Assembly: GCA_050010115.1 (NCBI GenBank)
Contig: JBEKLQ010000006.1
Span: forward strand, 3,617-67,616
From: JAKACA01 sp050010115
GTDB lineage: Bacteria; Actinomycetota; Acidimicrobiia; Acidimicrobiales; Bog-793
Direction of reading: 5' to 3'
DNA length: 64,000 nucleotides
Shown here in pieces: positions 41,924-50,008 of the stretch. Positions within the stretch are counted from its first letter, which is position 1, and every line of letters starts with the position of its first letter. Below the pieces are notes generated by a model. That model was not told the DNA's origin. It saw nothing but the letters and a program-made list of their open reading frames with translations, and did no database searches. The position numbers and the translations under genes were made by a program.

Positions 41924-43597
41924 TCAGCTCTTCGAAGCCCCGTAGAGGAACAGGTGCCCGATGGCGGTCGGGTACACGCCGGTCACGGTCTTGGATGTCG
42001 CTGTCAGGTAGTTGTAGAAGTACCCATAGATGATCGGCGACTCGGTCAGCAACAGAGTCTCGATCTCGCCGGCGATCGTGCGCTGCGTGCTCAGGTCGAC
42101 CGCCGCCACGTACTGCGCCGAGAGCTTGTCGTACTGGGTGTTCTTGAAGTGAGCGGCGTTCCAGGTCCCGGTGCTCTGGAGCGGGGCGGTGAGGAAGACG
42201 TTCGGGACGCTGCGGTGCCCGTAGTCGACGAGGCTCATGATGGCATCCAGCCAGTCGGACTTCCCGAAGACGGCATCGCCGTAGTACGCGTCCGACGACT
42301 CGACCTTGAGTTTGACGTCGACCCCGATGGCGGCGGCAGCCTGCTCGATGATCTGGGCGAACTGCGGGATCTCGAGGAAGTTCTCCGTCGTGAGCTGCGT
42401 CGAGAAACCCTTCGGGTGCCCCGCCGCCGTCAGCAACGACTTCGCCTCTGTGAGGTTCTGGCTGCGCTGGGCCACGGTGGTGTTCGTCGACGGGAACACG
42501 GGGGCGAAAGGGCTGTCGTTGCCCACGTCCGCGTAGCCCTTGAACAACGCCGCCACAGTGTTGGGCCGGTTGAGGCAGAGCGCCACGGCACGCCGCACGC
42601 GGGGGTCGGTGAACGGCTCCTGGTCGCAGCGCATGGAGAGCTCCCGGTGGGCGCTCGAGCGCAGCTTGATGACGTTGTAGCCACCGGCGAGGAGCGCCTC
42701 CCCGCCGCTCACGGAGAACTGGCCGATGACGTCGATCTCGCCTGCCTGCAAGGCGGTGATCTGAGGGGGCTGGTCCGTGTAGAACGTGAACTCGGTCTTC
42801 GCCGGCAGCGCTTTCGTGCCCCAGTAGTCCTCGTTCCGGGTGAAGGTGGCGCCCACCTTCGGCGTGTAGCTCTTCAGGACGAACGGCCCGGTCCCGACGA
42901 ACGACGACTGCCATTTCGACGGGTCGTAGTTGTTCGGCAGGATGATCATGTTGTAGTTGTCGGACGAGCACAAATACGGGAAGTTCCCGTTCGGGGCTTC
43001 GAGGCTGAACTCCACCGTGAGGTCGCCGGTCTTCTTCACACCGGCCGGCGTGAGCACGCCGCCGAAGGCGGAGAGGGCGTTCGACTTGCCGGTCGGTTTC
43101 GACTGGAGCTTGTAGGTGTAGACGACGTCGTCGGCCGTCATCGGCTGGCCCGTGTGGAACTTGACGCCGCTGCGCAGGTTGAAGGTCCACACGTCCGCGG
43201 CCGAGTTGGAGCTCCAGCTCGTGGCGAGCACGCTGCGAAGGTTGAGGTGCTGGTCGGACAAGCAGAGGTACTCACCGGTCTGGGCGAGCATGTCGAGGCC
43301 GCCCTGGTCGGACACGGTGACCGGGTTGATGTCGCCCGTCGGGACGACGATCCCGGCCCTGATCGTGGCGCCGGATGAGCCGTTCGGTGCCTTGGTCGTC
43401 GGCGCCGCCGGACTCGTGCTGCCGCAGGCGGTGGCGATGGCGCCGAGCAACGGGATGGACATCCCGACGACGGTGCCGCGCCGGATGAACTCGCGTCGCG
43501 AGATGTGCCCGGCGGCGAATTCGTCGATCACGTGGTTCTCGATCTCACCGCGGCCTTGCCGCAGCTTGCCGAGCGCCTTCTGGTCGATCTTGTCCAT
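41924..43597 (-). CDS. ABC transporter substrate-binding lipoprotein (SBP_bac_5, oligopeptide/dipeptide type)
   Basis: A 557-residue binding protein. N-terminus has a twin-arginine signal SRREFIRRGTV near residue 33 and a lipobox AIATACGS, so it is a Tat-exported lipoprotein with an unusually long (about 30 residue) cytoplasmic lead. The core TFNLRSGVKFHTGQPMTADDVVYTY and ENFLEIPQFAQIIEQ are family 5 features. It belongs to the Dpp-type importer encoded just upstream. A GGGGAG site precedes ATG 43597. Ligand unknown; family members bind peptides, betaines, opines and metals. Confidence 0.92.
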   Translation of the reverse strand: MDKIDQKALGKLRQGRGEIENHVIDEFAAGHISRREFIRRGTVVGMSIPLLGAIATACGSTSPAAPTTKAPNGSSGATIRAGIVVPTGDINPVTVSDQGGLDMLAQTGEYLCLSDQHLNLRSVLATSWSSNSAADVWTFNLRSGVKFHTGQPMTADDVVYTYKLQSKPTGKSNALSAFGGVLTPAGVKKTGDLTVEFSLEAPNGNFPYLCSSDNYNMIILPNNYDPSKWQSSFVGTGPFVLKSYTPKVGATFTRNEDYWGTKALPAKTEFTFYTDQPPQITALQAGEIDVIGQFSVSGGEALLAGGYNVIKLRSSAHRELSMRCDQEPFTDPRVRRAVALCLNRPNTVAALFKGYADVGNDSPFAPVFPSTNTTVAQRSQNLTEAKSLLTAAGHPKGFSTQLTTENFLEIPQFAQIIEQAAAAIGVDVKLKVESSDAYYGDAVFGKSDWLDAIMSLVDYGHRSVPNVFLTAPLQSTGTWNAAHFKNTQYDKLSAQYVAAVDLSTQRTIAGEIETLLLTESPIIYGYFYNYLTATSKTVTGVYPTAIGHLFLYGASKS

Positions 43598-43650
43598 CAG
43601 AGAGCTCCCCTTCTCGGCTGCATCTTTGGAGGGCTGGGATGTGGCGGCCA

Positions 43651-43656
43651 GTTATA
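43651..43656 (-). promoter_or_regulatory. Candidate -10 for the binding-protein gene
   Basis: TATAAC on the minus strand in an AT-rich island (43640-43685) between the ATPase gene and the binding-protein gene. This suggests separate, stronger expression of the binding protein. The -35 is not clear. Confidence 0.45.
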
Positions 43657-43762
43657 TCACTAAACCGATGGTAATAGTCGCATTTGCGCCGAGGTGTCCC
43701 CGGGTGGACGAAGTGTAGGCCCGAAGGGTTGTTCCTATGGCTCGACGCTCGAGCAGGATCGC

Positions 43763-45829
43763 TCAGTGGTTGTCGGCAGCCGGCGCCTGAAGCCGGCGGA
43801 GCTCCTCGACGCCGATGTGGCACCTCATGAGGTGCCCGGGCTCCACCTCGACGAGCGGCGGCTCGGCGCGCTCGCAGATCCCACCGTCGAGCACTCGGGG
43901 GCAGCGCGTGTGGAAGACGCAGCCGGGAGGCGGTGATGCGGTACTCGGGATCTCGCCCGAGAGGCGGATCCGGGTGGGGGGTACCCCATCGATGGTAGGG
44001 ACAGACGACACGAGCGCCTCGGTGTAGGGGTGGTGGGGACCGGTGAAGACGATCTCGGCCGACCCCACCTCCATGAGCCGCCCGAGGTACATCACGGCGA
44101 TCCGGTCCGAGAGGTAGCCCACGACCCGCAGGTCGTGGGAGATGAACAGGTACGTGACCTGCTCGGCCACCTGCAGGTCGACGAGCAGGTTGAGGATCGC
44201 CGCCTGGACCGACACGTCGAGGGCGGACGTCGGCTCGTCGCAGACCACGACGCGCGGCTCGCCACCGAACGCACGAGCGATCGCCACCCGCTGCTTCAGG
44301 CCGCCCGAGAGCTGGCTCGGGCGGAGGACGAGATGGCGCTCTTCCATCCGCACGGACTCGACGAGCTCGATCACCCGCAGTCGCCGGGCCTCGCCGGAGA
44401 GGCCGGCAAGCTTCGTGACGGCCCGCCCGATCAGCCTGCGGACGCTGTGACGCCGGTTGAGCGCCGAGTCGGGGTTCTGGAACACGATCTGCAGCGTCTT
44501 CAGCTCCTCACGGTTGCGCCCCCGCACGTCTGCCGCCACCGGTTCCCCGTTGAGCTCGATCGATGACCCCGGATCCGGCACGATCAGCCCGAGCAGCGCA
44601 CGGGCGAGCGTCGTCTTGCCACTTCCGGACTCGCCCACCAGCCCGAGGGTCTCCCCCCGGTGGAGCTCGAGGTCGACGTCGACGAGCGCTTGCACCCGCT
44701 CGCCGCGGGTGGTGAACGTCTTTGACACCGAGCCGAGCCGCACGACGGATTCAGGAGGGCCGCTGCGCTGTGGCAGGGCGAGGTCGACCGGAGTCGAGCG
44801 GGGCAGCCCGGCCGCCTCGTCGTGGTGGAAGCAGCTCACCCGCCGGCCGTCGCCGAGGTCGGTCATCGGCGGCGCTTCCGACCGGCAGCGGTCGTCGGCG
44901 AGCGCGCAGCGTGAGGCGAAGATGCAGCCGACCCGTTGGGCGCCAGGCGAAGGAAGAAACCCGGGGATCGTGTCCAGTCGCCCATGGTCCTTCCGGAGCC
45001 CGCCGCGGGGGATGCAGCGGAGCAAGCCGACCGTGTAGGGGTGACGGGGGTGGTCGAACACGTGCCGAGCAGGCCCTTCCTCGACGAGCTCGCCGGCGTA
45101 GAGGACGCCCACGCGTTCGCACATCTTCGCGATGACGGCGAGGTTGTGGCTGATGAACAACACCGAGGAGTCGAGCTCGGAACGGAGCCCCGCCACGAGA
45201 TCGAGGACCTCGGCCTCGACGGTTGCATCGAGCGCCGTCGTCGGCTCGTCGAGGATGAGGAGGGACGGGTCACTCGCGAGCGCCATGGCGACGACAACCC
45301 GCTGGGCCATGCCACCGGACAGCTGGTGGGGGTAGCGGCGCATCACCCGGCCCGGGTCGGAGATCTGTACCTTGGCGAGCATCGCCTCGGCTCGCTCGAA
45401 CGCCTCGGAGCTGTGGAGGCCGGCGACTTCGAAGACCTCCGCCACCTGCCTGCCGACCCGGATAGACGGGTTCAGTGCCGTGCCGGGCTCCTGGTAGACC
45501 ATCGAGACCGTCTTGGCGCGGAGCTCCCGGAGGGCCTCGGGACCCATGGCGAGGACGTCGCACCCGTTGACCGAGATCGATCCGGCGCTGACGCGGCCGT
45601 TTCTCGGGAGGTACCGCTCGATGCCGAGCGCCAGCGTGGACTTGCCGGATCCGGACTCACCGACGAGCCCGAAGGACTCACCGCGGCCGACGCGAAACGA
45701 CACATCGCGCACCGCCAGGCGATCGTGTCCGCGGACGCGGTAGGTGACGTCGACGTGGTCGACGACGAGGGCGTCGCCGGGCGAGGTGACCGGCTGAGCG
45801 TGCTCGATCGGCGCCGCCGGTGCCGTCAT
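43763..45829 (-). CDS. Dipeptide-type ABC transporter, fused double ATPase (DppD-DppF)
   Basis: A 688-residue protein with two complete ATPase domains. First: GESGSGKSTLALGIER, LSGGMAQRVVVAMALASDPSLLILDEPTTALD and C-terminal GCIFASRCALADDRC. Second: GESGSGKTTLARALLGL, LSGGLKQRVAIARAFGGEPRVVVCDEPTSALD and PGCVFHTRCPRVLDGGIC. The Cys-containing tails are the oligopeptide-family iron-sulphur-like motif. ATG at 45829 overlaps the permease stop (ATGA). Confidence 0.94.
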   Translation of the reverse strand: MTAPAAPIEHAQPVTSPGDALVVDHVDVTYRVRGHDRLAVRDVSFRVGRGESFGLVGESGSGKSTLALGIERYLPRNGRVSAGSISVNGCDVLAMGPEALRELRAKTVSMVYQEPGTALNPSIRVGRQVAEVFEVAGLHSSEAFERAEAMLAKVQISDPGRVMRRYPHQLSGGMAQRVVVAMALASDPSLLILDEPTTALDATVEAEVLDLVAGLRSELDSSVLFISHNLAVIAKMCERVGVLYAGELVEEGPARHVFDHPRHPYTVGLLRCIPRGGLRKDHGRLDTIPGFLPSPGAQRVGCIFASRCALADDRCRSEAPPMTDLGDGRRVSCFHHDEAAGLPRSTPVDLALPQRSGPPESVVRLGSVSKTFTTRGERVQALVDVDLELHRGETLGLVGESGSGKTTLARALLGLIVPDPGSSIELNGEPVAADVRGRNREELKTLQIVFQNPDSALNRRHSVRRLIGRAVTKLAGLSGEARRLRVIELVESVRMEERHLVLRPSQLSGGLKQRVAIARAFGGEPRVVVCDEPTSALDVSVQAAILNLLVDLQVAEQVTYLFISHDLRVVGYLSDRIAVMYLGRLMEVGSAEIVFTGPHHPYTEALVSSVPTIDGVPPTRIRLSGEIPSTASPPPGCVFHTRCPRVLDGGICERAEPPLVEVEPGHLMRCHIGVEELRRLQAPAADNH

Positions 45830-46731
45830 TGGGCGAGCACCGACTCGACTCCGTCGGCGATCAGGTTCACGGCGACGACGAGCGAGGCGATGGCAAGGGC
45901 GGGGAAGAGCGTCTCCCACCAGTATCCGGCCGAGATCACCGAGTAGTTGGCGGCGATGCCGGCGCCCCAGTCCGGAGTGGGCGGTGGCGGCCCGAGGCCG
46001 AGAAACGACAACGTGGCAACCGTGAAGATGGCGTAGCCGATCCGGACCGTGAACTCCACGAGGATGGGCGGCAGGACGTTCGGCAGGATCTCCACGAACA
46101 TGATGTGCGGCGCCTTGTCACCTCGGAGGTGGGCGGCTGCGACGTAGTCGAGGTCGCGCTCGACGAGCACGGCGGCACGCACGGTGCGTGCGATGAGCGG
46201 CGCGAACACGAAGCCGATCACGACGACGAGTGTCGGGATCGACGGCCCGAGCGCCCGGACGAAGAGGACCGCGACGATGATGACGGGAAGGGCGAGCACA
46301 GTCTCGACGAGCCTGCCGACGACGGCGTCCACGGTACCGCCGAAGTACCCCATGACGAGGCCGAGCGCCGTGCCGAGCGCCGTGCCCAGCAACGTGGCCA
46401 TCGGCGCGATGACGAGGATGTTGTGGGCGCCGACGATCACCCGGGAGAGCACGTCGCGCCCGAGCTGGTCCGTCCCGAACAGGTGGGCGCCCGACAGTGT
46501 GGCGTTCGTCGCCAAGAGCTGCTGGGCGAGGGGGTTGTGGGGGGCGAAGCTGTTCCCGAACACGGCACACACGATCCAGAACACGACGATGGCGGCGCCG
46601 ATGAGGAACGTCGGGGAGCGCAGCAGCTGCTGGGAGACCGTACGCGGGGATTTCGGGCCGGCCGCCTCGAGCACGCGCATCTCGGTGGGGGGAATGACGC
46701 CGACCGTGTCGCTGAGCCGCCCCGGGATCAT
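45826..46731 (-). CDS. Dipeptide-type ABC transporter permease (DppC)
   Basis: A 301-residue permease with about six helices. N-terminal OppC-type region (FLIGAAIVVFWIVCAVFGNSFAPHNPL), GTDQLGRDVLSRVIVGA, and the ATPase-contact EAA loop with YVAAAHLRGDKAPHIMFVEILPN. ATG at 46731 overlaps dppB by 4 bp and its stop overlaps the ATPase start, so all are tightly coupled. Confidence 0.94.
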   Translation of the reverse strand: MIPGRLSDTVGVIPPTEMRVLEAAGPKSPRTVSQQLLRSPTFLIGAAIVVFWIVCAVFGNSFAPHNPLAQQLLATNATLSGAHLFGTDQLGRDVLSRVIVGAHNILVIAPMATLLGTALGTALGLVMGYFGGTVDAVVGRLVETVLALPVIIVAVLFVRALGPSIPTLVVVIGFVFAPLIARTVRAAVLVERDLDYVAAAHLRGDKAPHIMFVEILPNVLPPILVEFTVRIGYAIFTVATLSFLGLGPPPPTPDWGAGIAANYSVISAGYWWETLFPALAIASLVVAVNLIADGVESVLAQ

Positions 46732-47681
46732 TCGCCGCCTCCGAGGCGGATGCGCGGGTTGAGCAGCGAGTAGGAGATGTCGGCGAGGAGAGTGGCGAGC
46801 ATGTAGACCACGCCGATCAACAGGACGCCAGCCTCGAGCATCGGGAAGTCCTTCGAGTTCACAGCACCGAGCACGAGGCTTCCGATGCCCTGGTAGTTGA
46901 ACAGCGTCTCCACTACGACGAGGCCGCCGATGAGGTAGCCCATCTGGGTGGCGATGACCGTGATCGTCGGGAGGAGGGCGTTGCGCAGCACGTGCCGCCG
47001 GATGACGACCGAACGGCGGAGGCCTTTCAAGGCGGCGGTGCGGGCGTAGTCGGAGGCGAGCGCCTCGATCGTGCCGGCACGCGCCATGCGGCTCACGTAA
47101 CCGAACAGGACGAGCACGAGCGGGATCGCCGGCAGGATCAAATGGTCGAGCTGTGTGACGACCGAGGATCCCATTGGAGACGTGGCCGTCGCCGGCAGGA
47201 CGTGGAAGGCCACGGCGAAGATCTCGAGGAGGATGATTCCGGACACGAACTCGGGCAACGTCGAACCGGACAGGCCGCCGATCGAGATGATCCGGTCGAT
47301 AGGACCGCCCGCCTTGAGCGCCGCCACCACGCCGCCGAGGATGCTGAGCGGGACGACGATGACGAACGCAACGCTCGCGAGCTTGAGCGACTGAACCGCC
47401 GCGCTGGTGATGTAGGGCTCCACGGGCGCCTGGTACTCGTACGAGGTCCCCATGTTCCCGTGGACGAAGCCGGAGATCCAGGTCCAGTACTGGTCCACGA
47501 GCGGCCGCTCGACTCCGAGTTGGCGATCGAGGGTGAGGACGGCGCTGTGGGCGGCGAGCGGCCCGAGGATGAAGCGACCCGGGTCGCCGGGGAGCACCTG
47601 GCCGGCGTAGAACACGACGATGCTCAAGAGGAACAGCGTGACGATCGAGAGGCCGACACGTTTCAGGAGATAGGCCGCCAT
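46728..47681 (-). CDS. Dipeptide-type ABC transporter permease (DppB)
   Basis: A 317-residue permease: MAAYLLKRVGLSIVTLFLLS, VVFYAGQVLPGDPGRFILGP, and EAA loop ARTAALKGLRRSVVIRRHVLRNALLPT. ATG at 47681 lies 10 bp after the stop of the lyase gene, so lyase and importer form one transcript. The upstream open frame is a shadow of the lyase. Confidence 0.94.
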   Translation of the reverse strand: MAAYLLKRVGLSIVTLFLLSIVVFYAGQVLPGDPGRFILGPLAAHSAVLTLDRQLGVERPLVDQYWTWISGFVHGNMGTSYEYQAPVEPYITSAAVQSLKLASVAFVIVVPLSILGGVVAALKAGGPIDRIISIGGLSGSTLPEFVSGIILLEIFAVAFHVLPATATSPMGSSVVTQLDHLILPAIPLVLVLFGYVSRMARAGTIEALASDYARTAALKGLRRSVVIRRHVLRNALLPTITVIATQMGYLIGGLVVVETLFNYQGIGSLVLGAVNSKDFPMLEAGVLLIGVVYMLATLLADISYSLLNPRIRLGGGE

Positions 47682-47691
47682 GCTTGCCCTT

Positions 47692-49152
47692 TCAGGAGCT
47701 CGTGCCGTTCTCGATGATGGCCGACAGCGTGCCGGCGCGCACGGCCACGACGAGCGGCTCGAGATCCTCCGGCAGCGGCGACGGAGCGTGGGTGGAGGCG
47801 ATGAGCTCACGGACCGAGCGATACGCCCTCTCGGTCCCCTTCCCGAGCCGCCCGAGCGAACGGAGGTCGATCGCCTGGGCGGCGACGACGAGCTCCACGG
47901 CGACGACCCGGGTAGCGAGCTCGACGACCTCGGCAAGCCGGCGGGCGGAGAGCGGGGCCATCGTCGTCCGGTCCTCGATCCCCTCTGCCTTGCTCGAGCT
48001 GGCCAGCTCGAAGGAGACGGGATGGGCGAGCAGGCGCGCCTCGGCGGCGAGCGACTGGGAAGCGACGGCGAACTCGGCGAGACCGTCGTCACCGGTCTCC
48101 GGATCCTCGGCGAGACCCGCTGCCAGCCCTGAAAAGGGGCTCTGGAGCAGCTTCACCGTGCGCTCGGCGGCCGAGGTGATGGCCGGCGCGAGGCCGATCC
48201 TGGCGAAGTCGAGCGAGGCCGACATGGCGACCGGGTCGAAGTTGCCGACCGAGATGATCGCCCGCTCGGCAAGGACGACGACCGGGTTGCCCTGGGAGTT
48301 GTTGAGCTCGCGTTCGACCGTCGCTCGGGCGTAGCCGAGCGCGTCCCGGGCAGCACCGTGAAATTGAGGTACACACCGGAACGTGAGGGGGTCCTGCAGG
48401 TTCCGGGCGGTGCCCTTCTCCCAGAGCACGCTGCCGGCGAGCAGGCCGTGCAGGTTTGACAGCGTCGCCTGCAGGCCGGGAGACGGCCTCGTCTCCCCGA
48501 CGATGGGGTGGAGCGCCGTCACGTTTGCGGCGTAAGCCTCGAAGTCGAGGGCGGCGGCGACGTCCAGCGCGTCGAGGAGCTGCAAGCCGTGGGCGAGCGC
48601 CAGGGCCGAGCAGGCCGTGGAGAAGGCGTTCGTGTCGATGAGAGCCAGGCTCTCGTTCGGGGCGAGCTCGAAGTCGCCCCACTCGACCACCGCATCCGCC
48701 AGGTCCGCCAGCGGGCCGAGGTCGGCCTGGCCGACCGAGCCGAGCGATCGCACCACCGGGACGACGCCCTCATTGAGGGCGGAGATCACGAGGTCGGCGA
48801 GCTCGGGACGCACGCCGGTCACACCGGTGGCGAACCCGTTCGCGAGGACGAGCATGGTCGCCCGCACGATGGCGGGCGATGCGGGAGGCCCCTGGGCCAT
48901 CCGGTGCGTGCGGAGCAGTGAGCGGTTGAAACGGGCCTGGTCAGAGGGACGCAGCGTCACGCGCTTACGCTCAGCCACCCCCGTCGTCAGGCCGTAGACG
49001 GGCTCGCCCCGAGCCAGCACCTCCATGACGACCTCCCGGTGCGCCAGCATCTGCTGACGGGCGACGGCGGCCAGGGCTGCGTCCTCACCGTGCTCGGCTA
49101 CCGCCACCACGTCGCCGAGCGACAGCGAGGCGCCGTCGAGCAGCACCGTCAC
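47692..49152 (-). CDS. Histidine/aromatic ammonia-lyase family protein lacking the MIO triad
   Basis: A 486-residue member of the HAL/PAL fold. Retained: VYGLTTGVAERK with Tyr53 at the position of the HAL catalytic Tyr; QDPLTFRCVPQFHGAARDALG; and ELNNSQGNPVVV. Not retained: where HALs have GSVGASGDLAPLA, the Ala-Ser-Gly that cyclises into the MIO electrophile, this protein reads GSVGQADLGPLADLA (Q142-A143-D144; codons 48721-48729), one residue shorter. It therefore cannot form MIO. A lyase for a substrate with a better leaving group than ammonia (such as a trimethylammonium amino acid) or a non-catalytic role is possible. GTG 49152 start; first gene of the importer operon. Confidence 0.88.
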   Translation of the reverse strand: MTVLLDGASLSLGDVVAVAEHGEDAALAAVARQQMLAHREVVMEVLARGEPVYGLTTGVAERKRVTLRPSDQARFNRSLLRTHRMAQGPPASPAIVRATMLVLANGFATGVTGVRPELADLVISALNEGVVPVVRSLGSVGQADLGPLADLADAVVEWGDFELAPNESLALIDTNAFSTACSALALAHGLQLLDALDVAAALDFEAYAANVTALHPIVGETRPSPGLQATLSNLHGLLAGSVLWEKGTARNLQDPLTFRCVPQFHGAARDALGYARATVERELNNSQGNPVVVLAERAIISVGNFDPVAMSASLDFARIGLAPAITSAAERTVKLLQSPFSGLAAGLAEDPETGDDGLAEFAVASQSLAAEARLLAHPVSFELASSSKAEGIEDRTTMAPLSARRLAEVVELATRVVAVELVVAAQAIDLRSLGRLGKGTERAYRSVRELIASTHAPSPLPEDLEPLVVAVRAGTLSAIIENGTSS

Positions 49153-49171
49153 CGGGCAGCCTCAGCCCGGT
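49151..49171 (-). promoter_or_regulatory. Stem-loop over the lyase start codon
   Basis: ACCGGGC (49151-49157) and GCCCGGT (49165-49171) are perfect inverted repeats with a 7-nt loop. The stem covers the first bases of the GTG start at 49152, so folding would hide the initiation site. Confidence 0.45.
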
Positions 49172-49201
49172 CTGCCGTCGGGTGGTCGGTCACGCTCGTC
49201 C

Positions 49202-49233
49202 GCACGGGTACACCTTGGCACGGGTACACCTTG
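49202..49233. repeat. 16-bp direct repeat upstream of the lyase operon
   Basis: GCACGGGTACACCTTG occurs twice without spacing (49202-49217, 49218-49233), followed by a third GCACGG. It is 50-80 bp before the lyase start, the right place for an operator. Confidence 0.75.
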
Positions 49234-49253
49234 GCACGGATCGCCGACCGGCA

Positions 49254-49958
49254 TCAGGGCGAGGCGTCGGCGGGGCCGCCGGCCGCCGACGTCACGAGCG
49301 GCTCGAGGTCAGGACCGAGGCCGAACAGCTCGAGGCAGGGCTCGAGGTTCTCGATGGTGATGTCGGCCCGTCTCCGCTGATCAAAACGCTCCCTCGTCAT
49401 CCGGAAGTTCTGGTGCACCGCCTGGGTCGAGCCGGCCCGGAGGCCCATCTGCTGGCCGTTGTCCTCGTAACCGAGGCGACGCGACACGCGGATCGACCGC
49501 ACGTTGTCGAGGAAGGCGCCGCTCAGGGCTTCGTGGGCGCCGAGGCCGGCGAACGCCAGGTGCAAGATGGCCGCGCGCATCTCTGTGCCGAGCCCGTGAC
49601 CCTGGTGGGAGGCGGCCAGCCACGAGCCGGTGTGGACGGACCGCTGTACGACGAACTTCTCGGCGTTCAGCTCCTGGACGCCGACCGGGTGCCCGTCGAC
49701 GATGACGGCCATCTCGAGCTGCCACGCCTCGGGCGAGAAGTTGGCGCGCTGCCGCCACCACCACTGCATCGACTTGCGCTCACGCACCGGGCTCGGGTCG
49801 GACAGCCAGTCGGAGACGAAGTGGATCTCCCCGTCGGGGAACATCTCGGGGCTGGCGATGCTCGCGAGCTCGACGCACATCTCATCGGTGGGGAAGCGCA
49901 GCTCGAGTCGCGGGGTGCGGACGACGAGGTCGAACAGGGGCCAGTACGGGTGTGCCAT
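49254..49958 (-). CDS. GNAT N-acetyltransferase (RimJ/RimL-like)
   Basis: A 234-residue acetyltransferase. It begins MAHPYWPLFDLVVRTPRLELR like ribosomal-protein or amino-acid acetyltransferases. The acetyl-CoA motif is SHQGHGLGTEMRAAILHLAF near residue 115, followed by ALSGAFLDNVRSIRVSRRLGY. ATG at 49958; the longer frame is antisense to the helicase. Divergent from the SOS-regulated helicase with only 43 bp between starts. Its stop is 101 bp before the lyase gene. Confidence 0.88.
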   Translation of the reverse strand: MAHPYWPLFDLVVRTPRLELRFPTDEMCVELASIASPEMFPDGEIHFVSDWLSDPSPVRERKSMQWWWRQRANFSPEAWQLEMAVIVDGHPVGVQELNAEKFVVQRSVHTGSWLAASHQGHGLGTEMRAAILHLAFAGLGAHEALSGAFLDNVRSIRVSRRLGYEDNGQQMGLRAGSTQAVHQNFRMTRERFDQRRRADITIENLEPCLELFGLGPDLEPLVTSAAGGPADASP

Positions 49959-49988
49959 GCGACAGCATACGAGGATCGAGCGGTGCGC

Positions 49989-49994
49989 TAACAT
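49989..49994 (+). promoter_or_regulatory. Leaderless-type -10 box for the helicase gene
   Basis: TAACAT ends 7 nt before the ATG at 50002. Transcription would begin at about the start codon, inside the SOS box. Confidence 0.6.
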
Positions 49995-50008
49995 CGAACG
50001 CATGTTCG
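49995..50008. promoter_or_regulatory. SOS box (LexA operator) overlapping the helicase start codon
   Basis: CGAACGCATGTTCG is a perfect match to the actinobacterial LexA box CGAAC-N4-GTTCG. The ATG of the helicase is in its centre (50002-50004), with the -10 hexamer directly to the left. LexA bound here would block both initiation and the first transcribed bases. Confidence 0.85.
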
